Assembly (NCBI GenBank): GCA_012845835.1
Contig: JABAKD010000010.1
Coordinates: forward strand, 16,937,204 to 17,001,203
DNA: 64,000 bases
Direction of reading: 5' to 3'
Origin: Undaria pinnatifida
Taxonomy: Eukaryota; Sar; Phaeophyceae; Laminariales; Alariaceae
This document shows, piece by piece, positions 1-11,072 of the stretch (position 1 is the first letter of the stretch; each line of letters starts with the position of its first letter). Both the position numbers and the translations under genes were made by a program. The notes beneath the pieces are model-generated. The model did not search any database. It saw only the letters and a list, made by a program, of their open reading frames with translations, and had not been told where the DNA came from.

Positions 1-915
1 ACCATCAGCAGCATGCCAAGTAGCAAGAGTGCGAGCGACAATAATTTTCTCGAACACTGACGAGCTACTGGACTCCAAAAACTCAAGCTCAGACATGATT
101 AGGGGTTCTACGACAACAGTAGAATCGTGCGCGGGAAGACAATCAGTAAAAGCTACGACAAGGGCCTCGTGTCTCGGTTTAAGATCAACACGTTCACGCA
201 ACCTGACATCGACTCCTTCTGCATCATGGTGGATAGCAGCGACGGACAGGTTAGAGTCGCTAGAGATAGTGGAGGGATCGGCGGGGCGGGAGGCGGGGTA
301 GCTAGTACGATGAACTGCTGGTATAGAATCACCAGTAGAAGGAAAAGACATTACTTGGTTTTCCCAATCAAGAATAGCTCCAAAAATAGACATGACACTG
401 TTATCAAGGAGTATTGAATCGGGACCAAGAGACGGTACAACTAATGCTTCGACAACGTGCGTAATCGTACCAAGGGTGAGTGAAAAAACAACAAACCCTA
501 AGACATTCAACGGCGAACCATTCGCTGCTTGCAAGGCAACGGCGGTTGGCGGGACAGGTTGGATAATGACAGAATGCAAGGTTGGGTGTGACTTTAACCA
601 TGCATGAGAAACTACAGACACATCAGTAGCAGTATCCACAGTGATTGCGGGTACTGGATAGTCTTCTACAGAGCCAGAAATCTGCACTCTGCGAGACAAA
701 AAGAACAAAGAAAAAGGATGGCGTTTGCATGCCAGCATCGAGCTGTGCCACGCAGTTGTCTTTTTATTATTATTTTCTGGGCGAACATCACCCATGACAC
801 TCAGGCTCATGTGGCGTGGCCGCTGAGTACTACGACTACATTCGGACACGCACGCAGACACCGGGGTATCATCAGCAAACGTCGCCCGCTTGCGCGGACG
901 GAGTGAGCTGGATAC
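1..915 (-). CDS. Retrotransposon pol fragment with retropepsin-like aspartic protease, cut by window edge
   Basis: The minus strand is open from 915 down to base 1, about 305 codons, after a TAG at 916-918. The first Met is at 810-808. A protease-like stretch starts with ITVDTATDVSVVSHAWL, whose catalytic Asp codon is at 636-634. This is the retropepsin D-T-(G/A) motif followed by a hydrophobic run. Further on come ALQAANGSPLNVLGF, ALVVPSLGPDSILLDNSVM and IFGAILDWENQVMSF, which match the flap and the second conserved block of Ty3/gypsy-type proteases. It lies downstream of the gag-like ORF on the same strand, in the gag-then-pol order of LTR elements. The frame continues past the window, so reverse transcriptase and integrase are not visible. 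Whether it is expressed by frameshift from gag or is a decayed copy cannot be told. The family assignment rests on motif recognition only. Confidence 0.7.
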
Positions 916-1277
916 CTAACTACTTCGATCGAGACAAGGACACTCTTAACAGACGAACCACGGTCAACTCCGTGACTGCTTCTACCATCGACAAGGACAT
1001 TCGGTACGGGACACTCAGTACCTACTGCTACTGTTGCGGTAAGTTTCCTCTTCGCGCTAACCTCGCCTACCGGACAGGTAGCAAGGTGGGTCCCAACTGC
1101 AGGTAGCGCTGCAACAGCTGGGCTCCGTCAGTTGTCTTCGCCACGTGTGCTGCTCGCCTGGCTCCTGCGGTCGTCTTCAGCATCGTCGTCGTCGTCGTCG
1201 TCACGGTGGTGGCGGCGGAAACGGCGAGAGTTGCCGCGGGGGGAATTCGACCTGTCGCGCTTTGAAACGTGGCGTGA

Positions 1278-2519
1278 CTAAATGTCGCGTGCCTTTTGCA
1301 GGCACGTGGACTCCCAGTGCCCTACGGGTTTGTCGCACCTATCATAGGTGCAGTGGGGGCGGGGTTTGCGTTGGTTGTTGCTTCGCTGAGTTCCCCGTTG
1401 GCGCGGCTGCTGGCGAATGCCTTGCTGCTGACGACCCTGCTGACGTTGCTGCCTTTTCGGCGACTGCAACTGACGGACAGCAGTGCGGTTTGGGACGGAC
1501 GTAAATGACATGGCGCTTATAGTGGTGGCCCCACCAGTGAGGCGTGCGGCCTCGTGACGGCGAGCACGCTCGACAGCTTCCTTAAAAGAAGTTACTGGTT
1601 TTTCCCCACTTTGCAACAATTGCAATGCGGGTGGCAGACTGTGTTGCCACAGTGTGACAGTTATCGCTGCCCAAGGCGTACGACCTTTGGCATGACGTTC
1701 GACAGCCGATTCGAATCGGAACATAAGCGCGCGGAAACGTAGCGCAGAGGCGGATACAGTCTCGCCTTTTTCGGTCTTGAAAGTCGCATGTTTAATGGCG
1801 CATTCCTCTACCGAATTAGAGGGCATGAGTATATCGAGAAGAGCTAATTTGAGCTCCTCCCAGGTGGAAGGCGGGACAAACGAACCGGGATTACTCATGT
1901 TCTCGGCATTGACAACGTTGGCACACCAATCAATCCTTCCTGACATTAGTTGTTGGTATAGCGTAAGACAAGGACCATCGCAGATAAGTGACAGGTGCTC
2001 AAAGGCAAGATTATCCGCGAATTTCTCGTCGTGCGGAACCACGGCTTTCGCTCGGAAACCAACAACGAGGCGAAACTGAGACAAGACCTCTGCGACATCA
2101 ACATCGGCGCTACCAGTTAAGCGCGGTAAGCTACGTACGTCATTGGGCGTGAAAGTGACAGCTTTCGGTGCGGACAGCACTCCTGCGTACGTGGGAACTG
2201 GTTGGACAGGGAGAGGGTTCGAGGGGTCAGTCTCGGACGAAGCGGCAGACGAACTACCTGAGACACTCATACTTGCCAGTTGTTGGAGCATGGAGTTGTG
2301 CTGGTCGGAGAGCTGGTCGATCTCGCCGTTTTCCATGCGTTCCAGTTGGTGATTGATGATGCGAGCTAGGCGCTCGCGGATGGCGACGATGGGTGCGGGA
2401 GAAGTCGGTGCAGGGGTTTCTGATGCATTCCCTTTGTGCTCCTGGACGCCATCCGAGCGTAGCGGGTTTTTTCCTCCCGCTGCGGGGTCGGCGTACTCTC
2501 CGTCAGTCGACATCTCCAA
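1278..2519 (-). CDS. Retrotransposon Gag-like protein with C-terminal zinc knuckle
   Basis: An intact 413-residue ORF. The middle section contains PSTWEELKLALLDILMP and a following helical, charged region (EECAIKHATFKTEKGET), typical of the Retrotrans_gag capsid domain of Ty3/gypsy-like elements. The last 25 residues hold a C-X4-C-X5-H-X4-C zinc knuckle (CTYDRCDKPVGHWESTC), preceded by a Gln/Arg-rich basic stretch that probably binds RNA. The N-terminus is Pro/Ala-rich and likely disordered. The Met at 2519 was chosen because it opens the longest frame and sits next to a leader repeated in inverted orientation at 2571-2730. About 360 bases without a clear frame separate its stop from the pol-like frame on the same strand. 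No LTR could be delimited, so age and activity are unknown. Confidence 0.75.
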   Translation of the reverse strand: MEMSTDGEYADPAAGGKNPLRSDGVQEHKGNASETPAPTSPAPIVAIRERLARIINHQLERMENGEIDQLSDQHNSMLQQLASMSVSGSSSAASSETDPSNPLPVQPVPTYAGVLSAPKAVTFTPNDVRSLPRLTGSADVDVAEVLSQFRLVVGFRAKAVVPHDEKFADNLAFEHLSLICDGPCLTLYQQLMSGRIDWCANVVNAENMSNPGSFVPPSTWEELKLALLDILMPSNSVEECAIKHATFKTEKGETVSASALRFRALMFRFESAVERHAKGRTPWAAITVTLWQHSLPPALQLLQSGEKPVTSFKEAVERARRHEAARLTGGATTISAMSFTSVPNRTAVRQLQSPKRQQRQQGRQQQGIRQQPRQRGTQRSNNQRKPRPHCTYDRCDKPVGHWESTCLQKARDI

Positions 2520-2730
2520 AGACTAGGAATCGACACGAACAAGTTGGCGTCTGACGGCAGTTGAAAAATCAACTTGTTCGTGTCGATTCCTAGTCTTTGG
2601 AGATGTCGACTGACGGAGAGTACGCCGACCCCGCAGCGGGAGGAAAAAACCCGCTACGCTCTGATTGCGTCCAAGAGCGCAAAGGGAATGCACCAGAAAC
2701 CCCTGCACCGACTTCTCCCGCACCCATCGA
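2386..2730. repeat. Large inverted repeat over the gag start
   Basis: Bases 2386-2543 recur in inverse orientation at 2571-2730 with only scattered mismatches, around a spacer of about 27 bases. The left arm carries the first roughly 45 codons of gag. The right arm carries a mirrored copy that reads as a short ORF on the + strand (2597-2791). The arrangement can fold into a hairpin of about 158 bp. It probably arose by head-to-head insertion or template switching during reverse transcription. Confidence 0.85.
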
Positions 2731-2739
2731 CGCCAGTAA

Positions 2740-4560
2740 GATTCGTAGTCAAGACCGTCGGTGGGTCGTGATCCCACTTTTCTCTGCGTGAGCAGAGTGT
2801 TCTCTCTCTTGAACTACGACGGCGGAGTGTGTGACAACACGGGCTGATACAGCAGGCCGTTGACAGAGGGAGAGACAGGACAGGTTGAGAAGGACTCCCA
2901 GAAGTGCAAGGAGAAGGAGTAGTAGTTGTTGTTGTGTTGTGAGAGCGGTGGGCGAGCAGTTGTCAGTGCTCCCTCAGCTCTCGGATAAAAGGAACAATCC
3001 AGCGGGACCTTCCAAAGTCCCGCTGCGGAGAATCCGCTAGGCGGTGTATCCGCCGCGGAGGATCCGTCAGCGGAACGTGGAGGGGAAGGCTCCGTGGCGT
3101 GTTCTAGACATGACAATCTCCCGTGTTCCCCAAGCGATCCTTCCAGAAATGATGTCTGGAAGGTTGAAGGGGTTTCGACATTTTCCCTAGGCGTGTTGGT
3201 TCGGGGACATGGTATCCACACATGTAGTTTTTAGTTTGGAAATCATGTTCTGCTCCTCTAGAATCTTCTGTGCTTTTTCCACCCATCTACATCCAGCGCA
3301 TCTACGTATCGATAGTGCCAGTGCTGATGCCTCATGGAGAGACGAGCTCTGTGAAACTACGAGACATATTTACACATTTCAAATACAGCACGGTGATTTG
3401 GCCATGCAATGCCAACCACAATGAAAACGCGGGCAAAAAACAAAATAGTGTGCCAAGCCAGCACACCAGACACCACTCAGGGGACTACTTCGCATGGAAA
3501 AAAAAAATGAATATGATGGCAAACAAAACAAAAAAGGAAGAAGGCAATTGGAAAGAAAGGGAAACAGGACGGCACGACGGAAATGAAAATCAAAGCACAA
3601 CAGACAGCCGGCAACTACTAATAATAAGCAACACAGCAGATGACTGATGACGCCATCCAACCATCATCGGGGTCAGCAACCGTATTGCGTTTCGAATGAC
3701 CCGGCCGTAGGAATGGGAGCATCGCCGCGTGCCGCATGACAGATGATCTGTCACCTGCGCGCTGACGCCAAGCAGTAGTGGCGCCACTACCGCCATCGCC
3801 GCCCCCGTACCGAATACATAAACGAACCCTAAAATAGCAAAACTCAGCAACAAAGCAGATTACACCACTTGGACAGCGTCGGGGCGGCACCCAAACCGGG
3901 TTCCGAATGCAACTTGCATTGCTGCCTGGTCTGTCCTCTACCTCCGACCTGTATCTTCGACGGCGGTGCGCATAGTGATGGATACTACGTGCAATATATA
4001 TGTGGTAGTCTTTCTAGGGTGGCAAGCGGTATACCAGGTAGTCGGTTTCTCCAGGCGCTAGTAGTGAGACGTATGCACCAGTATGGACCTGGCACATCGT
4101 AGGCTGGCTCCCGATTTCACTTTTATATGTTTCTGGTGGAGGCGTGAATTGCGTCAGCTGTGATATATGCGTGTACCACTTTTGGTTTGTTTGTGTTTTT
4201 CCCCTGGGGTATTCTTCAGCTCCAGAGTGACTGGAGCCTGTCCTGTGACCACGGACCTGATTATGCGAGATAATGTGAGAACAACAACAACAACAACATA
4301 TGGACATGCTCGCCTCAAAAGCCTCGAAGCGTACTCAGAAGGAAAAACGGAAAGGGAAAAGGCAAAAGGGAAAAAATAGGTTAAAGGGACGAAGAAAGGG
4401 GGGGAAAGGGTGAAAGGGGAAAAGGGGAAACCCGATTCAGCGAAAACCCGCATACCAGCGGTGGTAGTACCGCAATATCGACTGACACTGCACCCCCGAG
4501 GGGGGTGGATAGAGCAGACGACCCAAGTGACGAAAACAAAAACAAAACGCGAGGTAGTCG
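2740..4560. other. Non-coding flank of the retrotransposon
   Basis: No convincing gene. 2990-3085 is a cluster of small GC-rich hairpins built from repeated CCGCTGCGGA / TCCGC-GCGGA words. 3270-3365 resembles 29085-29175 and is therefore a dispersed repeat. 4320-4440 is a purine-only strand of A/G runs. I could not define LTR ends or a primer binding site here, although the 5' LTR of the element on the minus strand would be expected in this interval. Confidence 0.5.
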
Positions 4561-4799
4561 CAATGGCTTGAGGTTACTACGAACCTGGTAGACCGGTTAT
4601 ACCTACTTCATAGGCGGCCGGGTTCCTTGCTACCCTGTCTGCCATCTCCCTGTTTTTTTCAACAGCGGTTTCCCACTCCCCCCACCCCACTTTCGGCTTT
4701 GAGCGTCACGCGTCCGGGCTGCGCGGCGCTCCGAGCTTTTCATTTCCTATTCTACGTGCCACCGGGCCGTGAACGTCGACTCTAGTGCTGTAGCGATAC

Positions 4800-5560
4800 T
4801 GCACACTCGTGAAACATACGACATGATGACAAACACCCAAGATAACAACAACACGTACGGGATCACGTTTGGACATTCCCGAAACGTATCGCTGGATTTT
4901 CTGTTGACAAGGTTGTGTGGTATCTACTACTCGTGTCCTGGGTGATAGCACTCGTTTTCGAGTATGAAGTGTACCCGGAGCCTCTGTGCACCAGTGCGAT
5001 GATTTCATTTATAGATGAGCCTAGGAGGGGGGTTTGGAATAGATTACTCTCGGGTTGGGAAACTTTGCCGGAGGTACTGAAAATATTGGCAGTAAATGTT
5101 CGGGGTTGATACTCTGCTGCTCTTACTCGGAGTATGATACTCTTATTAATAGTATTTGGGGGTTCAATGCTGTTTCATATGTACTTGAGTATTTAGGATG
5201 TTTGTACTGAGGACTACTGCTGTTGCTCAGGTCAAGGTACTGTTCACCCGGCCAGTACTCGCAGTATGTCGCCCGTCAGCACCTGCCCAGTTCTGATGTT
5301 CATGCCGTGCTGCCTGTAATGGTAGTATATCGGTCATCAGTACTTCCATATTTTCGATACTCGCTCTACGAAACACTCTCGACACGCCTGGTATATTCGG
5401 AGAATGAAGTACGCTGGTAACACTTGTGAAATATACAAAATGATACCAAGATAAGAGCACCAACGTGAAAACGTTTCGACGTTCGGAAAACATGTCACCG
5501 GGTGTTCTGTTACCAAGTGCAAGCTTGTGGCCATCCACTCGTAACGTATCCTGGGTGACA
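4800..5560. repeat. Diverged direct repeat (4800-4955 and 5405-5560)
   Basis: Two segments of about 155 bases in the same orientation share runs such as CACTCGTGAAACATAC / CACTTGTGAAATATAC and GTGTCCTGGGTGATAGCA / GTATCCTGGGTGACAGCA, roughly 70% identical by eye. The DNA between them is rich in short ACTCGGAGTAT-type palindromes. No coding frame is supported. It could be a remnant of a short element flanked by its own ends, or a simple tandem duplication. Confidence 0.55.
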
Positions 5561-6164
5561 GCATCATGCAAGGTAACCCCTCAAGTTACTGCTGTAGTAG
5601 AAGGGGAGGGGGGGGGGGGGCTAAATTTTGGAAATTTTGTTTCCATTAAATATTTTACCTCGTTAATTTTATCCTACAGAAATAATTCTTGCTATGGGGG
5701 GGGGTTGTAGTCGATATCAGTAGTGGGGGCAGCCCCCGGATAAGTTGCACGGGGGGTGTCGTCCCGTTTAAAACTGCACCCACGTTTTTCAGCACCGATA
5801 ACTTGGAATTTGTGGGGGATATTTTTTTGCCTTATGGGACCCAGAGCTGCTTACCAAACAGACGAGTTTTTCTTGTCTTAACTTACCGCGTACCGGCGTA
5901 CCTGGTACATCATTTCCCAGGGTACCGGTAGTTGTGGTTAACAGCACGTAGTCCGAGCGCGCGATGTAGCTCCGACACAGCAGGGTCACGATGCTGTTCT
6001 GCTCTGCTCTGCTGCAGCCAGAAATGGTTCCGGCGTCTGCAGTGTGCACTGCTACTGCTTGCTTGTGGATATGCACAATACTGTTCGTACATTGACTCTG
6101 GAATGCAGTCAGTAGCCACCGCCACCGTAGGCCTATTAATACCTCGTAGTCCAAGTAAGGTATA

Positions 6165-6350
6165 ATGAAGTTCACTTTTCACCTGATGTTATTATAAGTC
6201 TAAATGAGGTATAGAGTCCACCTTTCATCCAATGGCAAGGTGCGTGTAAATGAAGTCCACCGTTCGCCATCTAAATAAGGTATGAAGTCCACCGTTCACC
6301 TGATGGCAGGTGTAACTAAGTTATTGAAGTCCGCCGTTCACCTGATGGTA
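6165..6350. repeat. Tandem repeat of about 45 bp, four decayed units
   Basis: Units carry the words AATGAAGTCCACCGTTCACC and TGATGGCAGGTGTAA with small indels. The array lies upstream of the sigma factor exons and shows no coding potential. Confidence 0.65.
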
Positions 6351-6619
6351 AAGGCTGGTGTCCTTCTCGTTTAGCCCGTGGGGACCGCCGTCTGCATGAA
6401 AGTATTCCATCGGGGGTTAGGACCCCGAGCCTCACTGTTTGTGTAGCAGCGACGGCTGATGATTTCTTCCAAGCATGGAGATCCAACGACGAGGTCCGTT
6501 CCGCGGATGAGGGAGTTGAGCGGCTTGCATGCTGTCCTCCACGCAATATGGTTTACTGATCGCCTGCTTCCGTGTCTATTTTAAAAACATAAGTTAACCG
6601 TTTGTACCAGAGATGCGTT

Positions 6620-6945
6620 AATCTCCGAGCGAGGCTGGTAGTGGGGGAGATGGCGGTAGGTGAAAAGGCCCTCGTCACGGAAGACATCAAATACGTAGTA
6701 AGATTCGAATGCATAAGCATGTAAATAGGTGTAAAAATGCATTATTTCGCGTTTACTATTTACAAATATATATATATATATATGTCATTCTTATTAATAA
6801 TGATATAACATCGGCCGTCGACGTATCGTCAACGGAGTGTTTTTGTCGGATCGCTCGCAATCAAAACGTCATCACACCTTGTCAGGGGGTAGGGCTTCTT
6901 GGTAGTATCTCTCAGAACGAGGCCAGTAGCGGAGTCGAGTAAAAG
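6620..6945 (+). repeat. Two decayed copies of the sigma factor exon 5' end
   Basis: 6620-6700 reads ARLVVGEMAVGEKALV then TEDIKYVV, aligned residue by residue with ARPVVESMTVAEEALL and VEDVKALA of the real exon at 7017. It is followed by GTAAGA, a good 5' splice site. 6921-6945 is a second, shorter copy (TRPVAESS against ARPVVESM) behind its own CAG acceptor. Both lie just upstream of and in the same orientation as the functional exon. They could be decoy or alternative exons; decay is more likely, because the first copy runs into a stop after about 35 codons if it is not spliced. Confidence 0.7.
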
Positions 6946-7016
6946 GTGTGTCCTGACCTCCCCGTGTCTTTTGTTTGTATCATTCACCTCTTACTCGGTC
7001 CATGTCTTGTTTTCAG

Positions 7017-8878
7017 AGCAAGGCCGGTAGTGGAATCGATGACGGTCGCGGAAGAGGCCCTTCTGGTCGAAGACGTCAAAGCCCTCGCAGCATACCTCAA
7101 GATGCGCTCCAACCTGGCGATAGTGCTGGATCGAGAGCCATCGAGGGAAGAGTGGGCGGCTAGCGTTGGCATCTCGCCCGAAGCTCTAGCGGTGCAGATG
7201 AAGGCTTCGCAGCGCGCGCAGGAGCGCATCGTGGAGTCTAACATAGGCCTGATCGTCCTGATGGCTAGAAGGCACCACCCCGGAGCCCTCTCCCACGGAA
7301 CTATTACGAATGACGTCATCCAGGAAGGAAGCTTGGCGCTTTTGAGGGCGGCGGAGACTTTTGACCCCGGCCTTGGGTTTAGATTTTCGACGTATGCGGG
7401 GTGGTGGGTGAGGGACAGGGTGCAGCGGTGTGTTGTGGAGCAGGCGAGGCTTATTCGGCTCCCTCAGCACGGTGAGTTGAGCAGGCCGCAGGCACATCTG
7501 CTAACCCCCGCCCCCCGGCCTGCGCGCGCTCGCCGATGGGCGGTTTCTCGTTATGTAGCGTCTGTGTAGTACGTAGTATGCGAAGCTCATGTTGGTGGAA
7601 GGGAGGGGGCGAAGACGGGTTCGTGTTTTTTCGGGAATCTGATAGGAGCCGATGGCCTGTACCCTCTCTGTGGCGTATTTATAGAGAGCCAATGTTGCTT
7701 GGCTACTCGCGTGTACCTTGTACATGTAGCCCTGTGGTAGTGTTGACGTGCCGTGTCGAGCGGGGGTACTGTAGTTTGGAACGCGTTCGGTGCACCAGCT
7801 TGACCCTTTTAGTGCTTCGAAAATGATGCTACCCAGATTTCAAGTAGTACGTGCCTGAAAGGAGGCGCAGTTGTGCAAGGATTTGAGGACATAGGACACA
7901 ACTTGGTGCTGTAAAGGTGCGTGTTTCCGGGTCGCTGCATGGCTCGTTCTCGGCCAACTTACAAAGCCTTCTGTTCCATCCCTCGCCACCAAGTCGAATG
8001 GACGATATTGCCCGTTTCCACGCGCTCGCGGGCACGAAACGCCATCCACGCCGCCGTCCTTTCTAATCTACCCCGTTCTACCCCACTCTGCTTTACCAGT
8101 CCCCCATCCCTCGTCCCTCCCCCCCCCCCTCCGCCCCTCCCTTTCTCCGTCGGTGCGCACATGTTGGCTCACGGGTATGTTTTGCCGTACGTGCAACAAC
8201 ACAAATATCGCCTGTCTGTTTGTTTTGTAATTTGAACTTGTGGTCTGCGTGTTTGAAGTTCACAATTTTCGTCGAACTCTTGCGAAGACGAAGTCGGTGC
8301 TCCTAAAGGAGCTGGGCCGCGCGCCAACTTACGCAGAGATCGCGAAGCGGATGGAGGTGGACGTAGCCCGGGTGATAAGGTACTCCAACTGTCCGAACAC
8401 CTTCTCGCTGGACGAAGCTCCTTCCCCCTCGGGAGGAAACGCTGGCGGTGGAGGCGGTGGCGGAGGGGGGGGTGGGATAGGAGCGCGGGGAAAGATAGCG
8501 GGGGCGGGGTACCGGCACGAGAAGGTGGCTTGCTCGATGATTAACCCCGAGCAGCAAGCGGAGGCGATTTTGTTTGAAGGAAAGCTGGATAAGCTCATGA
8601 GCGTACTCAGCCCGGATGAGCGGCTGGTGGTTAGCCTTAGGTACGGCCTTGGTGGGACTGCTCCCACCACGTTAAATGAGGTTGCTGAGAGGGCTGGCTC
8701 TACGAGGCACCGGGTCAGGATGATGGAAACGCGCGCGCTGAACAAGCTGCGACGCCGGCCGGGGCGGCACCGCCGCGGTACGGCAAGGGGGGCGGGTGGG
8801 CGAGGAGGACGCGGTGGGGGACGCGGCGCCGGCGGGCGAGGGGGAAGGAGTGGCCCAATAACGGTTGAGGTGGCTTGA
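7017..8878 (+). CDS. Plastid-type RNA polymerase sigma-70 factor (nuclear gene, 5' end not found)
   Basis: Directs the bacterial-type plastid RNA polymerase to promoters. The exons are 7017-7471 and 8259-8878, joined in phase (CAC G|GTGAGT ... GAAG|TT CAC) to read LIRLPQHVHNFRRT. The 787-base intron is GT-AG. Exon 1 carries region 1.2-like sequence (LVEDVKALAAYLKM, DREPSREEWAASVG) and region 2: NIGLIVLMARRH, VIQEGSLALLRAAETFD and FRFSTYAGWWVRDRVQR. Exon 2 carries region 3 (LGRAPTYAEIAKRMEV), a run of about 11 Gly, and region 4 (LSPDERLVVSLRYGL, TLNEVAERAGSTRHRVRMME). It ends in a Gly/Arg-rich tail. Exon 1 starts after a TTTTCAG acceptor with one base of a split codon, so an upstream exon with the transit peptide must exist. 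The recognition helix departs from the usual RERIRQIE pattern. Plastid targeting is inferred, because the N-terminus is not visible. Confidence 0.85.
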
Positions 8879-10237
8879 GGTTGGTGTAACGGGGAGTGTA
8901 TTGCTGCAAGACGCACGTTGGCGCTGGCGCTCGAGAAGGCAGGATTCTCGGGGGGGTATGCGTTGCTGTGCTCTTGTGTAATTTGTTTCACCAGGGGTCT
9001 TGTTTATGGTAGATTATTTGCGGGCGGGGTGGGGATGTAGGGGCGGGTGGGTGGGTTGATGGTTTTGCACACGGGTGCTGTTTTGGGGACCCTTTTTGCT
9101 GTTGGCGGACAGATGTACATATGCCGTTTTTTACGGCACGTTGCTCGGAGAGATGGGGCGGACACACATATACAGACGACCAGACAGATAAGGGCGTGTA
9201 TGCGCTTACAGAGGAAGGTAGCCGTACATACATTCGAGTACAGGTTTGTGTTGCGGCTGGAGCTGTCGCCGGCAAGCTCTTTTGCGCGTTAGATGTTGTT
9301 CTGTTTTCTGTAGTCCCCCGAGATTGTTAAACTTCACTTCCAGCGAAAGGTACCGGTGAGGGCCATATTTTGGTCGCTGCCGTAACCGCTGCTGAGAGTG
9401 CCTGGGCGTGTTGACAGGGAGTGCTTGTGATGAAATAATAGAAGCTCAAAACACGCTTTTTTTTTTGTTCTTCCGTAGATTTCATGTGCAGGTTCACACC
9501 GAACACGTTTTTTTCGTAGAAAGAAAGCTGCACGACACACAACGGAAAAGACGGCAACAAAAGCGATCGCGAGAAGAAATGCCAGGAAGTCACTGATTCT
9601 GCCCCCTACGGCAAAAATACATGCGTTCTTGCCCTAGATAATTATAAGCTTAGTGAGATCTTCTGTAGCGACCTCCTCATACAACGGCCCAACCTAACTG
9701 AACGAAGGCGGAAGATGTGCTCGAAAGACCACGCGGACTAGGTAGGAGGGGTTTCCACTTTCTTTCACAAAAGTTCGTAGCCGTGTTTCTGGCCGGTTTT
9801 GGTTCGCTTCGGCTCTGGTTTGGGGTAAGGGTTGGAGTTATAGAGGTTGGATCTACACCGCCCGTACCTTGGTCACCAAGAAGTGCTTCCTAGCCCGCAG
9901 ACGTGCGAGAACACATCCACCAACACATCCACCAGAGATGCGCGCGACCCGATAGTAGAGGAAGCTCTTTTGATTTTCCCTTTGCTGTTCTGCTTCTTGC
10001 AACTTATACCGTTCACTTATTTCGTTCACCGCCACAAAAAACAAGCTAAAGGATAAGCAGGGTGACTAAACCTTTTAGAGTCGGCGTGCATTTCGGGCAA
10101 TCAATGCTTTCTTTAAAATATCGTGGGAAGGCACGGGAGCATACAACAGACTACAGTTGGCTGGTGTTTGCGGTGAAGCTTCTCTTCTTTGTCGCGGCAG
10201 CGTCAGCATGATCAAATATCGCAAATAATTTATTTAG

Positions 10238-11072
10238 GGGGCTTAGCCCGAAAACGGGCGGCGCTTAGGCCATTTCTTATGCAGTCGGATTCCGCCAGTC
10301 GAAAACGGCCCTTTTCGACTGGATTCTTCTGGTCCTTCTTATCGTCAGTCGAGTCGATTTTATAGTTTTTGTGCTCTTTCTAGAGGCGGTTGGTGTGAGG
10401 GAGTAGTGCTGTACAGCAGTCGAAATCGGTTGGCAGCCCTGTCCTTCGCGATTTCTCCGCGAGCAACGGCTCGGCGAACCCTCGTCTCAGCGAGTTGGTG
10501 GCTTTGGGCTTTAGCCGAAAGCCGCCAAAGCTACGTTCGTGGAGTTGCACTCAGCCGAGAGCCGCCAAAGCTACGTTCGTGGAGTTGCACTCAGCCGAGA
10601 GCCGCCAAAGCTACAGCAGCTGCAGGCGTTGTTGGCAGCATGGGATCGAGACCGCGCGCTGCTGCCGTCGTGTGATACACGCTGCTGCGAGCGAAACTAG
10701 GAATGCGCCACGCTGACTTGCTGCGAAAAGCAACAGCTGGGATAGCCAAGCCAGCGTCAGCGCCTTGTATGATACTGCAGTGTGGTGCTTGGTATGTATG
10801 GGTGTGTGGCCGTGTGGGTGTGTGTTTGGTGGTGGGATGAGCGATGCGATCGGTTCAAAAAAACACGCGTGTAAAACTTTTTCGACTGGAGGATCCAGTC
10901 GAAAAAGTCGAGCTTTTCGACTGGATCCGCCAGTCGGAATTCTCAGTCGAAAAAGCCTTTTTTCGACTGCGCAAGAAAGCCCGATTTGGGCTTCAGTTGA
11001 AAAAGGCCGTTTTCGACTGACAAACCCGACTGCATAAGAAATGGCCTTAGCCCCGCAAAAGGGCGGGGCAGA
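10238..11072. mobile_element. Non-autonomous DNA transposon with long terminal inverted repeats
   Basis: The left end (10238-10315) and the reverse complement of the right end (11000-11072) share GGCCATTTCTTATGCAGTCG followed by CAGTCGAAAACGGCC. Each also has a short hairpin at its outer end (GCCCG-AAAA-CGGGC on the left, CCCCGC-GCGGGG on the right). The word TTTTCGACTG and its complement recur about a dozen times in subterminal positions, as transposase-binding repeats often do. The interior (10515-10612) holds a 43-bp tandem repeat and no transposase frame. Target site duplications were not clear. Confidence 0.8.
10515..10612. repeat. 43-bp tandem repeat inside the long-TIR element
   Basis: Two nearly identical units and a partial third, each with GCCGCCAAAGCTACGTTCGT and GGAGTTGCACTCAGCCGAGA. 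Confidence 0.85.

Noticed and set aside
2597..2791. + strand ORF nearly identical to the Gag N-terminus
   Set aside because: The mirrored arm of the inverted repeat; it ends soon after leaving the repeat and lacks the capsid and zinc knuckle parts.
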